The notes under the pieces were generated by a model that saw only the letters and a program-made list of their open reading frames with translations, did no database searches and was not told where the DNA came from. 34,479 bases of DNA from Candidatus Thermoflexus japonica (GTDB lineage: Bacteria; Chloroflexota; Anaerolineae; Thermoflexales; Thermoflexaceae). Positions 22,946 through 31,672 of the stretch are shown here, piece after piece (the first letter of the stretch is position 1; each line of letters starts with the position of its first letter). Position numbers and translations under genes: made by a program. The stretch covers positions 1-34,479 of the forward strand of contig BEHY01000026.1 in assembly GCA_002898735.1 (NCBI GenBank), given 5' to 3'.

Positions 22946-24339
22946 ACGCCGCCCCGCTCGAACAGGCGATCCACAGCTTCCGCCAGTTCGGCCAGGTTCT
23001 GAACCTGGTGGACAGCAGCGCAGAGGGGAGCATAGAGGGGCATGTCGCTGTCACCGGTGCCCCAGAGCGGCCGGGGCTCCGGATTGAGCCAGAGGATGCG
23101 CTTCGCCCGGCGGCGGATGGCCTCGAAGCAATCCAGCCGTGGATCGTTGTAGTTGTTCCGCCCATCCCCCACGATGATCACAGTGGTCCGCCGGTCGATG
23201 GCCTCCAGGTAATCCCGGCAGAAGGTGGCCAGGCTGTTCCCCAGATCCGTGTTGTAATACCCCGGCGGGTTTTCCATCAGCACCCGGCGAACGGCTTCCT
23301 CCGGCCGATGCTCCGCGAAGATCGGGGTGATCTCCACCAGATCATCGATGAAGACGAAGCTTCGGGTGCGGCTGATCTGATCCTGGAGCAGGTAGATCAG
23401 GTGCAGGAAGAATTCGGAGCAGTGCCGCACGGAGGTGCTGAGGTCACACAGAACGACCAGGCGGGGCTTGAGATGGCGCCGACGGAAACGCAGATCGAAG
23501 GGGACGCCGGCGTGGCGCAGGTTGACCCGGAGGGTGGTTTTGGCGTCCAGGCGGCGGCCGTCGCCGCGCTTGAGGCGCAGGGCGGCCCGGGTGCGCAGGC
23601 GGGCCGCCAGGCGGGCGACCATCTGGCGCATGCGCTGGAGGTCGGTTGGGGTGAGCTCCTGGAAGGGCCGCTCCATCAGCTCCGCCTCGCTGGGCTCCGG
23701 GGGGCGATCGGCCAGTCGCTCCAGGGTTGCCATCCCCGCTGCCTGCTGGATCTGGCGGGCCATCGCAGCCCGATTGGCCCGGATCTGCGCTTCCAGCTGC
23801 TGGAGGGTTTTCGCCTCCATTCCCATCTCCGCCAGCATCCGCAGCAGCGCGCGGATCATCTGCTCCAGGCGATCGTCCAGCCCGGCGCTTCGCTGCATCC
23901 AGCGCGCGAGGGCCTGGCGATCCGCCCATTCCTGCACCCGTCGGCTTCCGGCGTATCGGGCCAGCGCCTCCAGTTCCTCTCGGGTCAGGGGACGGCCTTC
24001 CAGCAGCCGGCGCATCAGGGCGGCGAGCTGCGGGCCGAATTGCTGGGCCAGGGCCTGGAGGGCCGCATGGAGGCGGCGCTGGTCCTCCGGCGAGAGGCCG
24101 TTCGTGGCGGGCATCATGGGGGGCTCGCCGAGGCCGAAAAAGAGGGGGAAGAGCTCCTCGAAGATGGGAATCGCCCGGGCCTCCTTCACCAGGGCCGTGC
24201 GAAGGGCGGCTTTGAAGGTCTCGCGGTCCACCACGCCCACCTGCTCCACCGCCCGCAGCGCATCGGCCGACTCCGCCACGGAGACTCGAACGCCGGTGGC
24301 CCGGAGAGCGCGGACAAACTGAAGGATGCGCTCGTCCAT
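22942..24339 (-). CDS. CoxE-like von Willebrand factor A domain protein
   Basis: A 465-residue soluble protein. The N-terminal 260 residues are helical and charged. The C-terminal VWA domain carries the MIDAS residues DLSTS (299-303), the Thr-Asp of TDLG (364-365) and the family motif IIVGDGRNN (about 388-396), all typical of CoxE/YehP-type proteins. These usually act with a MoxR-type AAA+ ATPase as metal-insertion or remodelling chaperones, but no such ATPase is in the window. ATG 24339 follows AAAGGAGCCTGACC; in-frame sequence further upstream is not gene-like. It has its own promoter at 24549-24521, after the terminator of the radical SAM gene. Confidence 0.88.
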   Translation of the reverse strand: MDERILQFVRALRATGVRVSVAESADALRAVEQVGVVDRETFKAALRTALVKEARAIPIFEELFPLFFGLGEPPMMPATNGLSPEDQRRLHAALQALAQQFGPQLAALMRRLLEGRPLTREELEALARYAGSRRVQEWADRQALARWMQRSAGLDDRLEQMIRALLRMLAEMGMEAKTLQQLEAQIRANRAAMARQIQQAAGMATLERLADRPPEPSEAELMERPFQELTPTDLQRMRQMVARLAARLRTRAALRLKRGDGRRLDAKTTLRVNLRHAGVPFDLRFRRRHLKPRLVVLCDLSTSVRHCSEFFLHLIYLLQDQISRTRSFVFIDDLVEITPIFAEHRPEEAVRRVLMENPPGYYNTDLGNSLATFCRDYLEAIDRRTTVIIVGDGRNNYNDPRLDCFEAIRRRAKRILWLNPEPRPLWGTGDSDMPLYAPLCAAVHQVQNLAELAEAVDRLFERGGV

Positions 24340-24520
24340 GGTCAGGCTCCTTTCCCCAGGGGCCCTTTCGAACGGATCGTATTTCGCCCCGGCAGAGGAT
24401 GGGAACGGACGGAATCCCCTTCCTTCGGCGAATCGAGCGCTTGGCGGAACCTGGCCCTCTCCGAACGACGCCGATGAGCCGTCCGGAGGCCGCGCGGTTC
24501 CGGCCGGGGAAGGTGTTGCC

Positions 24521-24549
24521 ATTCTGGCTCTGGAGCCTCCGCCTGTCAA
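24521..24549 (-). promoter_or_regulatory. Sigma-70-type promoter for the VWA gene
   Basis: On the minus strand, -35 TTGACA (24549-24544; perfect) and -10 CAGAAT (24526-24521; 4 of 6) are 17 nt apart. The predicted start of transcription is near 24514, leaving a 5' leader of about 175 nt. The first two T of the -35 belong to the T-run of the preceding terminator. Confidence 0.65.
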
Positions 24550-24572
24550 AAAACGCTGGCGGGCGTCCGCCA
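24548..24572 (-). terminator. Intrinsic terminator after the radical SAM gene
   Basis: On the minus strand, TGGCGG-ACGC-CCGCCA forms a 6-bp perfect stem (24572-24557) followed by GCG and a run of six T (24553-24548). It lies about 85 bp beyond the radical SAM stop codon. Confidence 0.7.
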
Positions 24573-24658
24573 TGCACAGCCCTCCAGAGAGGGATCATAC
24601 TGCCTCTCGGATGGAGACTGAGCGGCGTGAGTTCTATCTGGGTTCGACGGGTCAAGGG

Positions 24659-25783
24659 CTACACGATCCACAAGGCAGGCATATCCAGAAGAAAAGCATT
24701 CCCGACCCGGATACGTGTGAGGCCCGCGGCGCGGGCCGCTTCCACCGCTTCCCTGGCCTGAGCGGAGGACGTGCATGGAAGGTCTGACATCAGGAAATGC
24801 GGGGCGAAGGCCAGCAGGGTATAAGGGATCTCCGGATCTATCGCGGCGATGAAGCGAGCGATGCGAGAAACCTCTTCCGCGTCGACATATCCCGGGATCA
24901 AAAGGGTGCTGGCTACGACCAGAGGCGGGTGAGGACGTTCGGAGATGCGTCCGGCGGCCCGCTGGAAGTTCTCCAGGGTGCGACGATTGCTCATGCCGGT
25001 GAGCGCGATGTGCAGGTTTTCATCGAAAGCTTTGAGATCGAATTTGATGCACCCGCCGGTCTCCAGAGAAAGCTGGACCGCCTGGTCCAGCAGTTTTGGA
25101 TGCATGGTTCCATTGGTTTCCCAGCATATCCGGACGCCTTTCCGGGCCAGGAGACGGCCTGCGGCGAGGGCATGGGGCATCTGAGAGGACGGATCGCCAC
25201 CGAAGAAGCATACGCAAAACGTTCGCTGGTTCGCTGCATCGGCCAGCGCTTGCGCGGAGATCAGCGGATTCCGCTGGGGGGAAAGCTCGCGGTAGTGCCA
25301 GTTCTGACAAAACAGGCAATTGAAGGTGCAGGAGCCGTAGAACACGGCCAGATTATGATCGCCCCGCCGATGATGTCCTTCACAGACCCAGTCGGCCACG
25401 CAGTTGGTTGGCAGGGGATCCCGATACCAGTGGAGCAGGCCCTTCTCTGGTGTCCCGGCCAGGTGAACAAGACGGCCGTTCTGCACCATCCGAAGGCCAC
25501 AATACCCGCGCTCCCCTTCTCCCAGGGTGCAATCCCAGGCGCACAGCCCACAGCGGATCCCCCCTGGGGTATGGGGGGCGTCTGCAGGCAGGCCGAAAGC
25601 CTGCCGGGCCCGGCTATGCGCCTCACGAGCGCGAGGGAGGGCCTCCTGGGGGCGCTCACGAATACAGCGCAGGCACACCCCAATGACTTCGCTCACCGGC
25701 AAGGCCGATGATCCGCACAGCGAACAGGCCAACTTTTGTGGATCCCGTTGAATCTTCGAGAAACGCTTCTGGACCATATTCAT
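24659..25783 (-). CDS. Radical SAM enzyme (PflA/AmmeMemoRadiSam-like)
   Basis: A 374-residue protein. The radical SAM cluster motif SCTFNCLFC is at 152-159 (Cys152, 156, 159, CX3CX2C). It is followed by CFFGGDPSSQMPHAL (the GGE-like SAM-binding motif), ICWETNGTMHPK and CIKFDLKAFDENLHIALTG, the pattern of COG1180/COG1313 activating-enzyme-like proteins. The N-terminal part carries extra cysteine pairs (C20/C23, C37/C40, then C78/C81/C85/C95), probably a zinc site and a further metal or cluster site. It is likely an activase or modifying enzyme in anaerobic metabolism, but the partner is unknown. The ribosome binding site is weak. It is transcribed away from the HTH remnant. Confidence 0.88.
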   Translation of the reverse strand: MNMVQKRFSKIQRDPQKLACSLCGSSALPVSEVIGVCLRCIRERPQEALPRAREAHSRARQAFGLPADAPHTPGGIRCGLCAWDCTLGEGERGYCGLRMVQNGRLVHLAGTPEKGLLHWYRDPLPTNCVADWVCEGHHRRGDHNLAVFYGSCTFNCLFCQNWHYRELSPQRNPLISAQALADAANQRTFCVCFFGGDPSSQMPHALAAGRLLARKGVRICWETNGTMHPKLLDQAVQLSLETGGCIKFDLKAFDENLHIALTGMSNRRTLENFQRAAGRISERPHPPLVVASTLLIPGYVDAEEVSRIARFIAAIDPEIPYTLLAFAPHFLMSDLPCTSSAQAREAVEAARAAGLTRIRVGNAFLLDMPALWIV

Positions 25784-25818
25784 TCATCACCACACGTTTT
25801 CATATATTATGATAGCGA

Positions 25819-26014
25819 ATGCAGACAAAAGACAAAAGAAATAAACGGAGCCGCCTTCAACACCTCGCTGCGGAACTATCTCTTCCGCTGGGTGGCGGCT
25901 GGAGTGACAAAGAGATCGCCAAGAGATCGCCCGGGCCCTCCGCCGGCGCCCCACCTCCATCCGCACCCATCTCCGCCAGATCCTGCGCCGCCTGGACCTC
26001 CCCGCGGGCTCGCG
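25819..26014 (+). pseudogene. Disrupted LuxR-type helix-turn-helix remnant
   Basis: From ATG 25819 the frame reads ...GGGWSDKEIAK and then loses similarity. A second frame continues EIARALRRRPTSIRTHLRQI followed by LRRLDLPAG, the second half of a LuxR/GerE helix-turn-helix. The break coincides with a perfect 11-bp tandem duplication of AAGAGATCGCC (25910-25920 and 25921-25931); removing one copy restores one frame through the motif. A second shift of -1 or +2 near 26005 is needed to join the downstream cysteine-rich gene. So this was probably the DNA-binding N-terminus of a longer protein, now broken. A TATTAT (25805-25810) could be its -10. Confidence 0.55.
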
Positions 26015-26416
26015 ATGCGGGCGCGCCTGGTGGAGCTCCTGGGCCCGGCGCGGGCCCTGCAGGTGGCCCAGGCCGTGGCCCGCTTCGGCGGGCCCGTGCT
26101 GGGGGTGGATTGGGGACGGCGGGAGATGCTCCGGAAGCTCGGAGGCGGGATCCTGGTTGCCTTCCTGGCTTCACCCTTCCAGCTTTTATCCAAATCAAAG
26201 GCCCATGCCTCCACAATGCCCCCTCAACCCACTGCGGTTTGCGATTGCGCAATCTACCAGGGCAACGCATGCTCAGAATGCCGACCGGATCCCAGCGGTG
26301 GGCAGGTGCTGTGGATTGGGGATCTTCTTCGTCAGTGGTGCTGTAGCGGGAACAACTGCTGGTGGGGAAATATCTGCGGGTGTGGAAACTGGCGTCGAAC
26401 GGGTATCCCCTGTTGA
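26015..26416 (+). CDS. Exported cysteine-rich protein, unknown
   Basis: A 133-residue open frame. Residues 1-35 (RARLVELLGPARALQVAQAV...) look like the end of a helical regulator domain. Then comes GRREMLRKLGGGILVAFLAS with a c-region ending KAHAS, a signal-like segment with a twin-arginine-type start. The last 62 residues carry ten cysteines: CDC, ACSEC, WCC, NNC, ICGC and a C-terminal PC, with several Gly, Asn and Trp. No homologue is recognised. No good ribosome binding site precedes ATG 26015; ATG 26126, giving a direct signal peptide, is an alternative. The ABC permease begins 54 bp downstream on the same strand. An even number of cysteines suggests disulfides or a metal or cluster site. 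Confidence 0.5.
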   Translation: MRARLVELLGPARALQVAQAVARFGGPVLGVDWGRREMLRKLGGGILVAFLASPFQLLSKSKAHASTMPPQPTAVCDCAIYQGNACSECRPDPSGGQVLWIGDLLRQWCCSGNNCWWGNICGCGNWRRTGIPC

Positions 26417-26470
26417 CGATCCATCCTGGGGAGATGGGGGGCTGTGGGGGCTTCCGGGAGGAAAGGGCGC

Positions 26471-29079
26471 ATGGGATGGCTCTGGATTCGCTTCCGGCGG
26501 TGGGGGACCCCTCGGGGTTCGAGCGTTCTGGGACTGCTGGCGATCGCTGCTGGCCTGGTTCTCTTTCTCTCCGCCTCCAACACCTTGCAGGTCACCAGCG
26601 ATCGCATCCTGGCTTACTACTGGCGGTCCTCTTATGATATCCTGGTTCACCCCCGGGGATCCCGTTCGATTTTCGAAGAGAAATACAACCTCGTGCATGC
26701 CAACTTCCTCAGCGGAGCGGTGGGGGGCATTACCCGGGCTCAGCTGGAGGCCATCCGCTCGATCCCCGGTGTGGTCCTCGCAGCGCCGGTGGCCATGGTA
26801 GGTTATCGGGCCACCACCCCGCTGGTCATCGACATGCTCTATATGAGCCAGCCGCGCTACCACCCGGAGCAATACCTGGGGCGATATCGCATTGAGCGAA
26901 CCCAGCGCCTGTTCAATGGGATTCAAGAGCACGTTTATACCGATACCCTGGTTGGGGAAGTCCGTCCGGATCCACAGATGTGGGCGGATTTCCGACTGGC
27001 GTATTCATTTTCCTTTCCTGTTGCTCCCAGGGAAACCTGGATTCTTTTCCTGGCGGGGATAGATCCAGAGGCGGAAGCAAGCCTGACCGGCCTTGATGTG
27101 GCGCTGAGGCGAGGTAGCAGCTATCTGGAGAACACGGCGGCCATCTCAAAGCTCCTCTCGCATGTTCCCCAGCGACGGGAGTATTACTCCGAAGGTCTCC
27201 AGAAGGGCACCGTGATCGCTTTCCCAATGCTGCTTAACCGTCATTCTGCCTTCGTCATCACCCATACCGTTGAGATCTACCGGGAGGGGACAAACGAGCG
27301 GGTGTGGGCGCGCATCTTCCGGGCCCAGGATCCGGAACTGCTTCCCAATCACTTTCTGGAGGTGATCAGCCCGGGTGGGGCCACGCAACTTGTGTATGCG
27401 CCCAACCCGGAACCATGTTCCCTTGACCTGCCAGCTCCGATTCGTTATCGAGAGGTTCCGCCCCCTCCTTTCCTGCCTGAAGAGGCCATCGCCGTCGAGG
27501 CTGTTCCGATCGGGACCCAGGGAGGGGAGCTGGTCTTCCGGGATTCTCTGAAGCACACCACGCCATACTGCACGCGGCCGGAGTTCAATGAAATGTATCT
27601 GGTCCCCGTAGGGGAATTCAACAGCGAGGAGCTCTTCTACGCAACGCCCTGTATCCTCCGGAACATCCCTATCGGCACCACTTATCCCCTTTCCCCGCAG
27701 GAGCTGGAGGAACATGTTCGCTCCACCCTGAACCGTCTTCCTTTCGAGACCTATTTTTTGCCTCCTGTGATCCTGAGGTATCGGGAGGATGGGGTTCCAG
27801 TCCATCCCCCCCAAATGCTTCGGCCGACCTTCAACTGGCGGGGCTATCTCACCACCCCACCCACGGCTCTGACCACCCTGGAGGGGGCCTGCTTTCTGCT
27901 CGGACGAGAGGATTGCATCAGCGCCATTCGAGTGGTGGTGGACGTGCAGGGGCTGGATCCTCAGGCCCAGGCTCGCATCCAGCAGGTGGCGGAGGAGATC
28001 GTGCGGCGCACCGGTCTGGAGGTGGATATTATGGTGGGGGCCTCACCTCGCCGAGTGTTTGTGCATCTCCCCGGGATCGGATGGGCGGAGGAGCTCTGGG
28101 TGCAGAAGGGCGTCACCACGAGGGTCTCCCGGGGATTCCGTCGAGCGGATCTGATCCTGTCGGGGGTCGTGTTCCTGGTGGCCTGGCTGTTCCTCCTGAA
28201 CAGCCAGATGCTTGCAGTCCTGGGACGCACGCGGGAGCTGGGGATCCTGAAGGCGGTGGGCTGGCGGACCCGCACCGTGTTCCGGGTGATGCTGGGAACC
28301 GCTATCCTGCAGGGCATGCTGGCGGGGGTGCTGGGGTTGGGGCTTACAGCGCTGGCTGTGAAGGCCATGCGAATGGACGTGCCTGTAGAGCGCAGTGGGC
28401 TGGCGCTGTTGCTGGGCCTTGTGCTTTATCTGAGCGGGGGACTGTATCCCGCCTGGCGGGCCGCCCGTCTGCCTCCTGTTACCGTGATGCAGCTGGGGGA
28501 GATCAGCGGCCGGGGGCTGGCCCTCGGTTCACTGTCCCTCTGGAGCTATGGGTTGCGCCACCTGCTGCGGCGGCCGGCGCGAACCGCCATGGTTCTGACG
28601 GCGCTGGCGGTATCAGCGGCTCTGGCTGCGCTTCTCCTGGCTGTTCGCTCCGCGACCCGGGGAGAGCTCTACGGAATCCTGCTCGGGGAATATGTATACA
28701 CTCGCATACGTGGGTTCCACTACGGAATGGTTGGGATCGGCTTCCTGCTCAGTGGGCTCTTGATCGCAGAGGTCATGCGAGCGGGGGTGGTGGAGCGTCG
28801 TCGGGAGATCGGACTGCTGAAGGCCGTTGGCTGGCGTGATGGAACCGTGTTCCAGGCGATCCTGCGGGAAGCCCTTCTCGTGGGAGGGGTAGGGGGGCAC
28901 TGGGCGTTCTGGGGGGCGCTCTGGCGTTCTGGGCCCTCTATCGCGCTTTGCCTTCCATCTGGCTTGCGGTGGGACCTGCGGTGGCCTTGCTGGCGATCGG
29001 GATCGGTGTCTTCGCAGCCGTGCACCCGGCTATCCAGGCCGCTCGGATACCACCGGCGGAAGTGATGCGCGGGGAGTGA
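26471..29079 (+). CDS. MacB/LolC-like ABC permease (FtsX domains), frameshifted
   Basis: A reconstructed protein of about 869 residues. One N-terminal membrane segment (about 16-36) is followed by an extracytoplasmic domain of about 520 residues with several cysteines. Two FtsX-type modules follow, each with the [22 protein letters not shown] signature and ending [10 protein letters not shown] and PPAEVMRGE. The frame breaks at a run of six G (28892-28897): the continuous frame ends at 29065 with unrelated sequence, whereas adding one G restores [17 protein letters not shown] through [17 protein letters not shown] to the stop at 29077-29079, 6 bp before the ATPase gene. ATG 26471 has GGAGG upstream. 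Such permeases couple ATP use to extraction or export of lipoproteins, peptides or drugs; the substrate is unknown. Confidence 0.8.
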
Positions 29080-29085
29080 AAAGCC

Positions 29086-29769
29086 ATGGCGGAACTGCTT
29101 GTGCAGATAGAGGACGTCTCCAAGGAGTATATCGCTGGCGCGGTCCGGGTGATCGCCCTCCAGGAGATCTCTCTCACTGTGGAGCGGGGGGAGTTCCTGG
29201 CCATCGTAGGCCCTTCCGGGTCAGGCAAGACGACTCTGCTCAACCTGATCGGGGCGCTCGATCGCCCGACCCGGGGGCGGGTGGTGGTGGACGGGATCGA
29301 TCTGGGGGCGCTCAGGGGAGACCGGCTGGCGGATTTCCGGCGGGAGCGAATTGGATTTGTCTTTCAGCTGTTCCATCTGGTCCCGGACCTGACCGCGCTG
29401 GAGAACGTGATGTTGCCGCTGATCCCCTACCGGCGTCAGTTGAAGTTCAATCTGGAGCAGCGTGCCCGGGCGCTGCTGGAGGCGGTCGGATTGGGGAATC
29501 GGATGCGCCACCTGCCCGGACAGCTGTCGGGTGGGGAGCAACAGCGGGTGGCGATCGCCCGGGCTTTGATCGGGAACCCGAGGCTGTTGCTGGCGGATGA
29601 GCCGACAGGCAACCTTGATTCGCAGACCGGGAAAGAGATCGTAGAGTTGTTGCGGCGCTTGAACCGGGAGCAGGGGCTGACCGTGATCGTGACCACGCAT
29701 AACCCGGAGATCGTTGCCTGGTCGGACCGCGTGGTGCGGCTGCGGGACGGCCGTATTGTAACGGCATAA
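29086..29769 (+). CDS. ABC transporter ATPase, LolD/MacB type
   Basis: A 227-residue ATPase. Walker [10 protein letters not shown] is at 42-50, the Q-loop region [18 protein letters not shown] is typical of LolD/MacB, the signature is [15 protein letters not shown] (from 147), Walker B LLLADEP (167-173) is followed by TGNLDS, and the H-loop is TTHNPE. It starts 6 bp after the reconstructed permease stop with GGGGAGTGAAAAGCC upstream, so the two are translationally close and form one transporter. Convergent acyl-CoA dehydrogenase ends 6 bp beyond its stop, leaving almost no room for a terminator. Confidence 0.93.
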   Translation: MAELLVQIEDVSKEYIAGAVRVIALQEISLTVERGEFLAIVGPSGSGKTTLLNLIGALDRPTRGRVVVDGIDLGALRGDRLADFRRERIGFVFQLFHLVPDLTALENVMLPLIPYRRQLKFNLEQRARALLEAVGLGNRMRHLPGQLSGGEQQRVAIARALIGNPRLLLADEPTGNLDSQTGKEIVELLRRLNREQGLTVIVTTHNPEIVAWSDRVVRLRDGRIVTA

Positions 29770-29775
29770 TCCCCT

Positions 29776-31233
29776 TCATCCGCCCGGAAGACGCCGGCGG
29801 AGCGTATCCGCCGTGAAGCGGGCCAGATCCCGGAACAGCGCCTCGGCCTGGGCCTCCTGCTCTTCGGGGGGCTGGCGCAGATGGGCCTCCACTCGCTCGA
29901 ACATCTCCTCCAGCGCTTGGGGATCCGCCTCGGCGGCCAGCATCTCCATCAGCGCGCGATGGGCCCCCTTGCGGGCCATGACCTCCAGGCCATCCAGGAT
30001 CTGCCGGTGGGGCGTCCCCTCCCAGATGGGTAAAATCATGGCCTCCCGCAGCCAGCGCTCTACCGGATACTCCCCCAGCACGCCCATCCCGCCGTGGACC
30101 TCCATCGCCCATTTCGCCGTCTGCACCGCCTGCTCTGCGGTCCAGTATTTGGCCAGATGGGTGAGCAGGCGGAAGAGGTGATAACGTTCCGAGTAAGGGG
30201 GATGTTCCGGCCAGACTTCCTCCAGCAGGCGGACCGTCGTCCAGGCCAGGGCGAAGGCGGCCTGGAGGTCGCGGATGCGCTCGGCGAACTGGCGGCGCAT
30301 CAGCGGGTGCTGGAGGATGGGGCGGCCGAAGGCGATGCGGCGCTCCGCAAAGGCCAGCGCCTCAGCGATGGCCCGCTGCATCAGGGCGACGCTGCCGATG
30401 CTGTTGGCGACGCGGGAGACGTTGAGGACCTCCAGGATGTGATAGATGCCGGTCTCCAACCGGCCCAGGAGGTAGGCCTCGCTGTCCCGCAGCTCCACCT
30501 CGCCGGTGGGCACGGAGCGGGTGCCGATTTTATCCTTCAGACGCCGGATGAGATAGTTCAGGCTGCCGTCCTCCCGGTAGCGGGGGAGCAGGAAGAGGGC
30601 CAGTCCGCGGACGGTGCGGGGGGCCCCCTCGGGCCGGGCGGCGACGACCGCCAGCTCCGCTCCGGCGTTGCTGGCGAAATATTTCTCCCCCGTCAGCCGC
30701 CATGATCCTCCGTCGGGTCGGGCCAGGGTTTCCACCGTCGCTCCCAGATCCGAACCCCCGCCGGCCTCCGTCATCCAGGTGGCACCCTGCCAGACCTCGC
30801 CATCCCGTCGCAGGAGCGGGGGAAGAAAGCGGGCTTGAAGATCCGGATCGCCGTATTTGTGCAGGGCGAGGGCGGTGGCCAGGGAGACCGTATAGGGGCA
30901 GTAAAGGCCGGCGTCGTAGAAGGCGGTGAGGTAGCCGATCACGAAGGTCGCGGACAGGCCCGCGCCTTCAAAGGCATGCCAGACCGCACCCGCGCGATAA
31001 CCCTGGAGGAGCATCCGGCGGTAATCGGGGGGATAGAGGATCTCATCGATGCGGCGGCCGAAGCGGTCGTAGGCGCGCAGCCACGGCGTGCCCATGCGAT
31101 CGATCATCATCGAGATCGCCTTTCCCTCCGCCTCCCACCAGCTCTCCAGCTCCTGAAGGTCCAGTTCCGGGGGGAAGGAAAGGCCCATCGATTGAAGGAA
31201 GCGGGTCGGCGTGCGCAGCGCATCCAGATCCAT
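29776..31233 (-). CDS. Acyl-CoA dehydrogenase family protein (AidB-like)
   Basis: A 485-residue flavoprotein. The FAD-binding motif WMTEAGGGSDLGA, the substrate-site stretch KIGTRSVPTGEVEL, VSRVANSIGSVALMQRAIAEAL with AFGRPILQHPLMRRQFAE, and MEVHGGMGVLGEYPVERWLREA then LPIWEGTPHRQILDG place it in the AidB/long acyl-CoA dehydrogenase branch. A helical C-terminal extension follows. It probably oxidises an acyl-CoA or related thioester, with electrons going to ETF; AidB itself is linked to alkylation response, so the exact role is open. The ATG follows AGGAGGCCTCCC. No other fatty-acid gene is nearby. Confidence 0.9.
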   Translation of the reverse strand: MDLDALRTPTRFLQSMGLSFPPELDLQELESWWEAEGKAISMMIDRMGTPWLRAYDRFGRRIDEILYPPDYRRMLLQGYRAGAVWHAFEGAGLSATFVIGYLTAFYDAGLYCPYTVSLATALALHKYGDPDLQARFLPPLLRRDGEVWQGATWMTEAGGGSDLGATVETLARPDGGSWRLTGEKYFASNAGAELAVVAARPEGAPRTVRGLALFLLPRYREDGSLNYLIRRLKDKIGTRSVPTGEVELRDSEAYLLGRLETGIYHILEVLNVSRVANSIGSVALMQRAIAEALAFAERRIAFGRPILQHPLMRRQFAERIRDLQAAFALAWTTVRLLEEVWPEHPPYSERYHLFRLLTHLAKYWTAEQAVQTAKWAMEVHGGMGVLGEYPVERWLREAMILPIWEGTPHRQILDGLEVMARKGAHRALMEMLAAEADPQALEEMFERVEAHLRQPPEEQEAQAEALFRDLARFTADTLRRRLPGG

Positions 31234-31591
31234 GGGAGGCCTCCTGAAGGATCAGCGGTTCGCATGGATCTTTTCGAAGCAGAGAAGCCACCGTCGGGCT
31301 CCAATTGCGCCAGAGCCAGGCGAATCCCATGATAGGGTTTTCCGGCCCCGATTCAAAGAATGGGGAGGAGGCTCGATGGGCCTGCTCGATTCCGATTATC
31401 AGGAGATCGATCGTTGAGACGGATCGCTGAGCCCGGCGGTTCACGACGCGATCCGGGGCCCGGAGGGTGGAATCCCTGGCTGCGCGGGGGAGGAGGGACC
31501 GTCCGCCCGGGGTCTGGCTTTGAAGGTTACCCGCATGGGTTTGCTGATCCCCATGATTCTGCAGGCGGGGGAGACCGAGGTGTGTTTGGAG
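31234..31591. other. Intergenic region upstream of the lysC leader
   Basis: This 358-bp stretch lies between the divergent acyl-CoA dehydrogenase gene and the aspartate kinase promoter. It has a 13-codon ORF (31376-31417, MGLLDSDYQEIDR) behind a strong GGAGGAGG site at 4-nt spacing, and a 24-codon ORF starting near 31531 without a good site. A GGGTGGAATCC near 31460 recalls a T-box core but does not match it. No promoter or full gene is evident. Confidence 0.35.
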
Positions 31592-31619
31592 TTGACAGGT
31601 TGCTGGAGACGGATAGAAT
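31592..31619 (+). promoter_or_regulatory. Promoter of the aspartate kinase leader
   Basis: -35 TTGACA (31592-31597; perfect) and -10 TAGAAT (31614-31619; 5 of 6) are 16 nt apart. The predicted start is near 31626, giving a leader of about 330 nt before lysC that contains the leader ORF and the attenuator hairpin. Confidence 0.78.
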
Positions 31620-31672
31620 CATGAGCAATCATCGCGACGTCCCATCCGGCTTTCGTCAGAGGTATGGTGCGG

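Noticed and set aside
23008..24477. 489-codon plus-strand frame opposite the VWA gene
   Set aside because: Composition is that of an antisense shadow; the minus-strand frame has the MIDAS motif, a ribosome binding site and a promoter.
31455..31480. Possible T-box riboswitch core (GGGTGGAATCC)
   Set aside because: The conserved T-box continues with ACCGCG, which is not present; no specifier stem is seen and the good promoter lies downstream of it.
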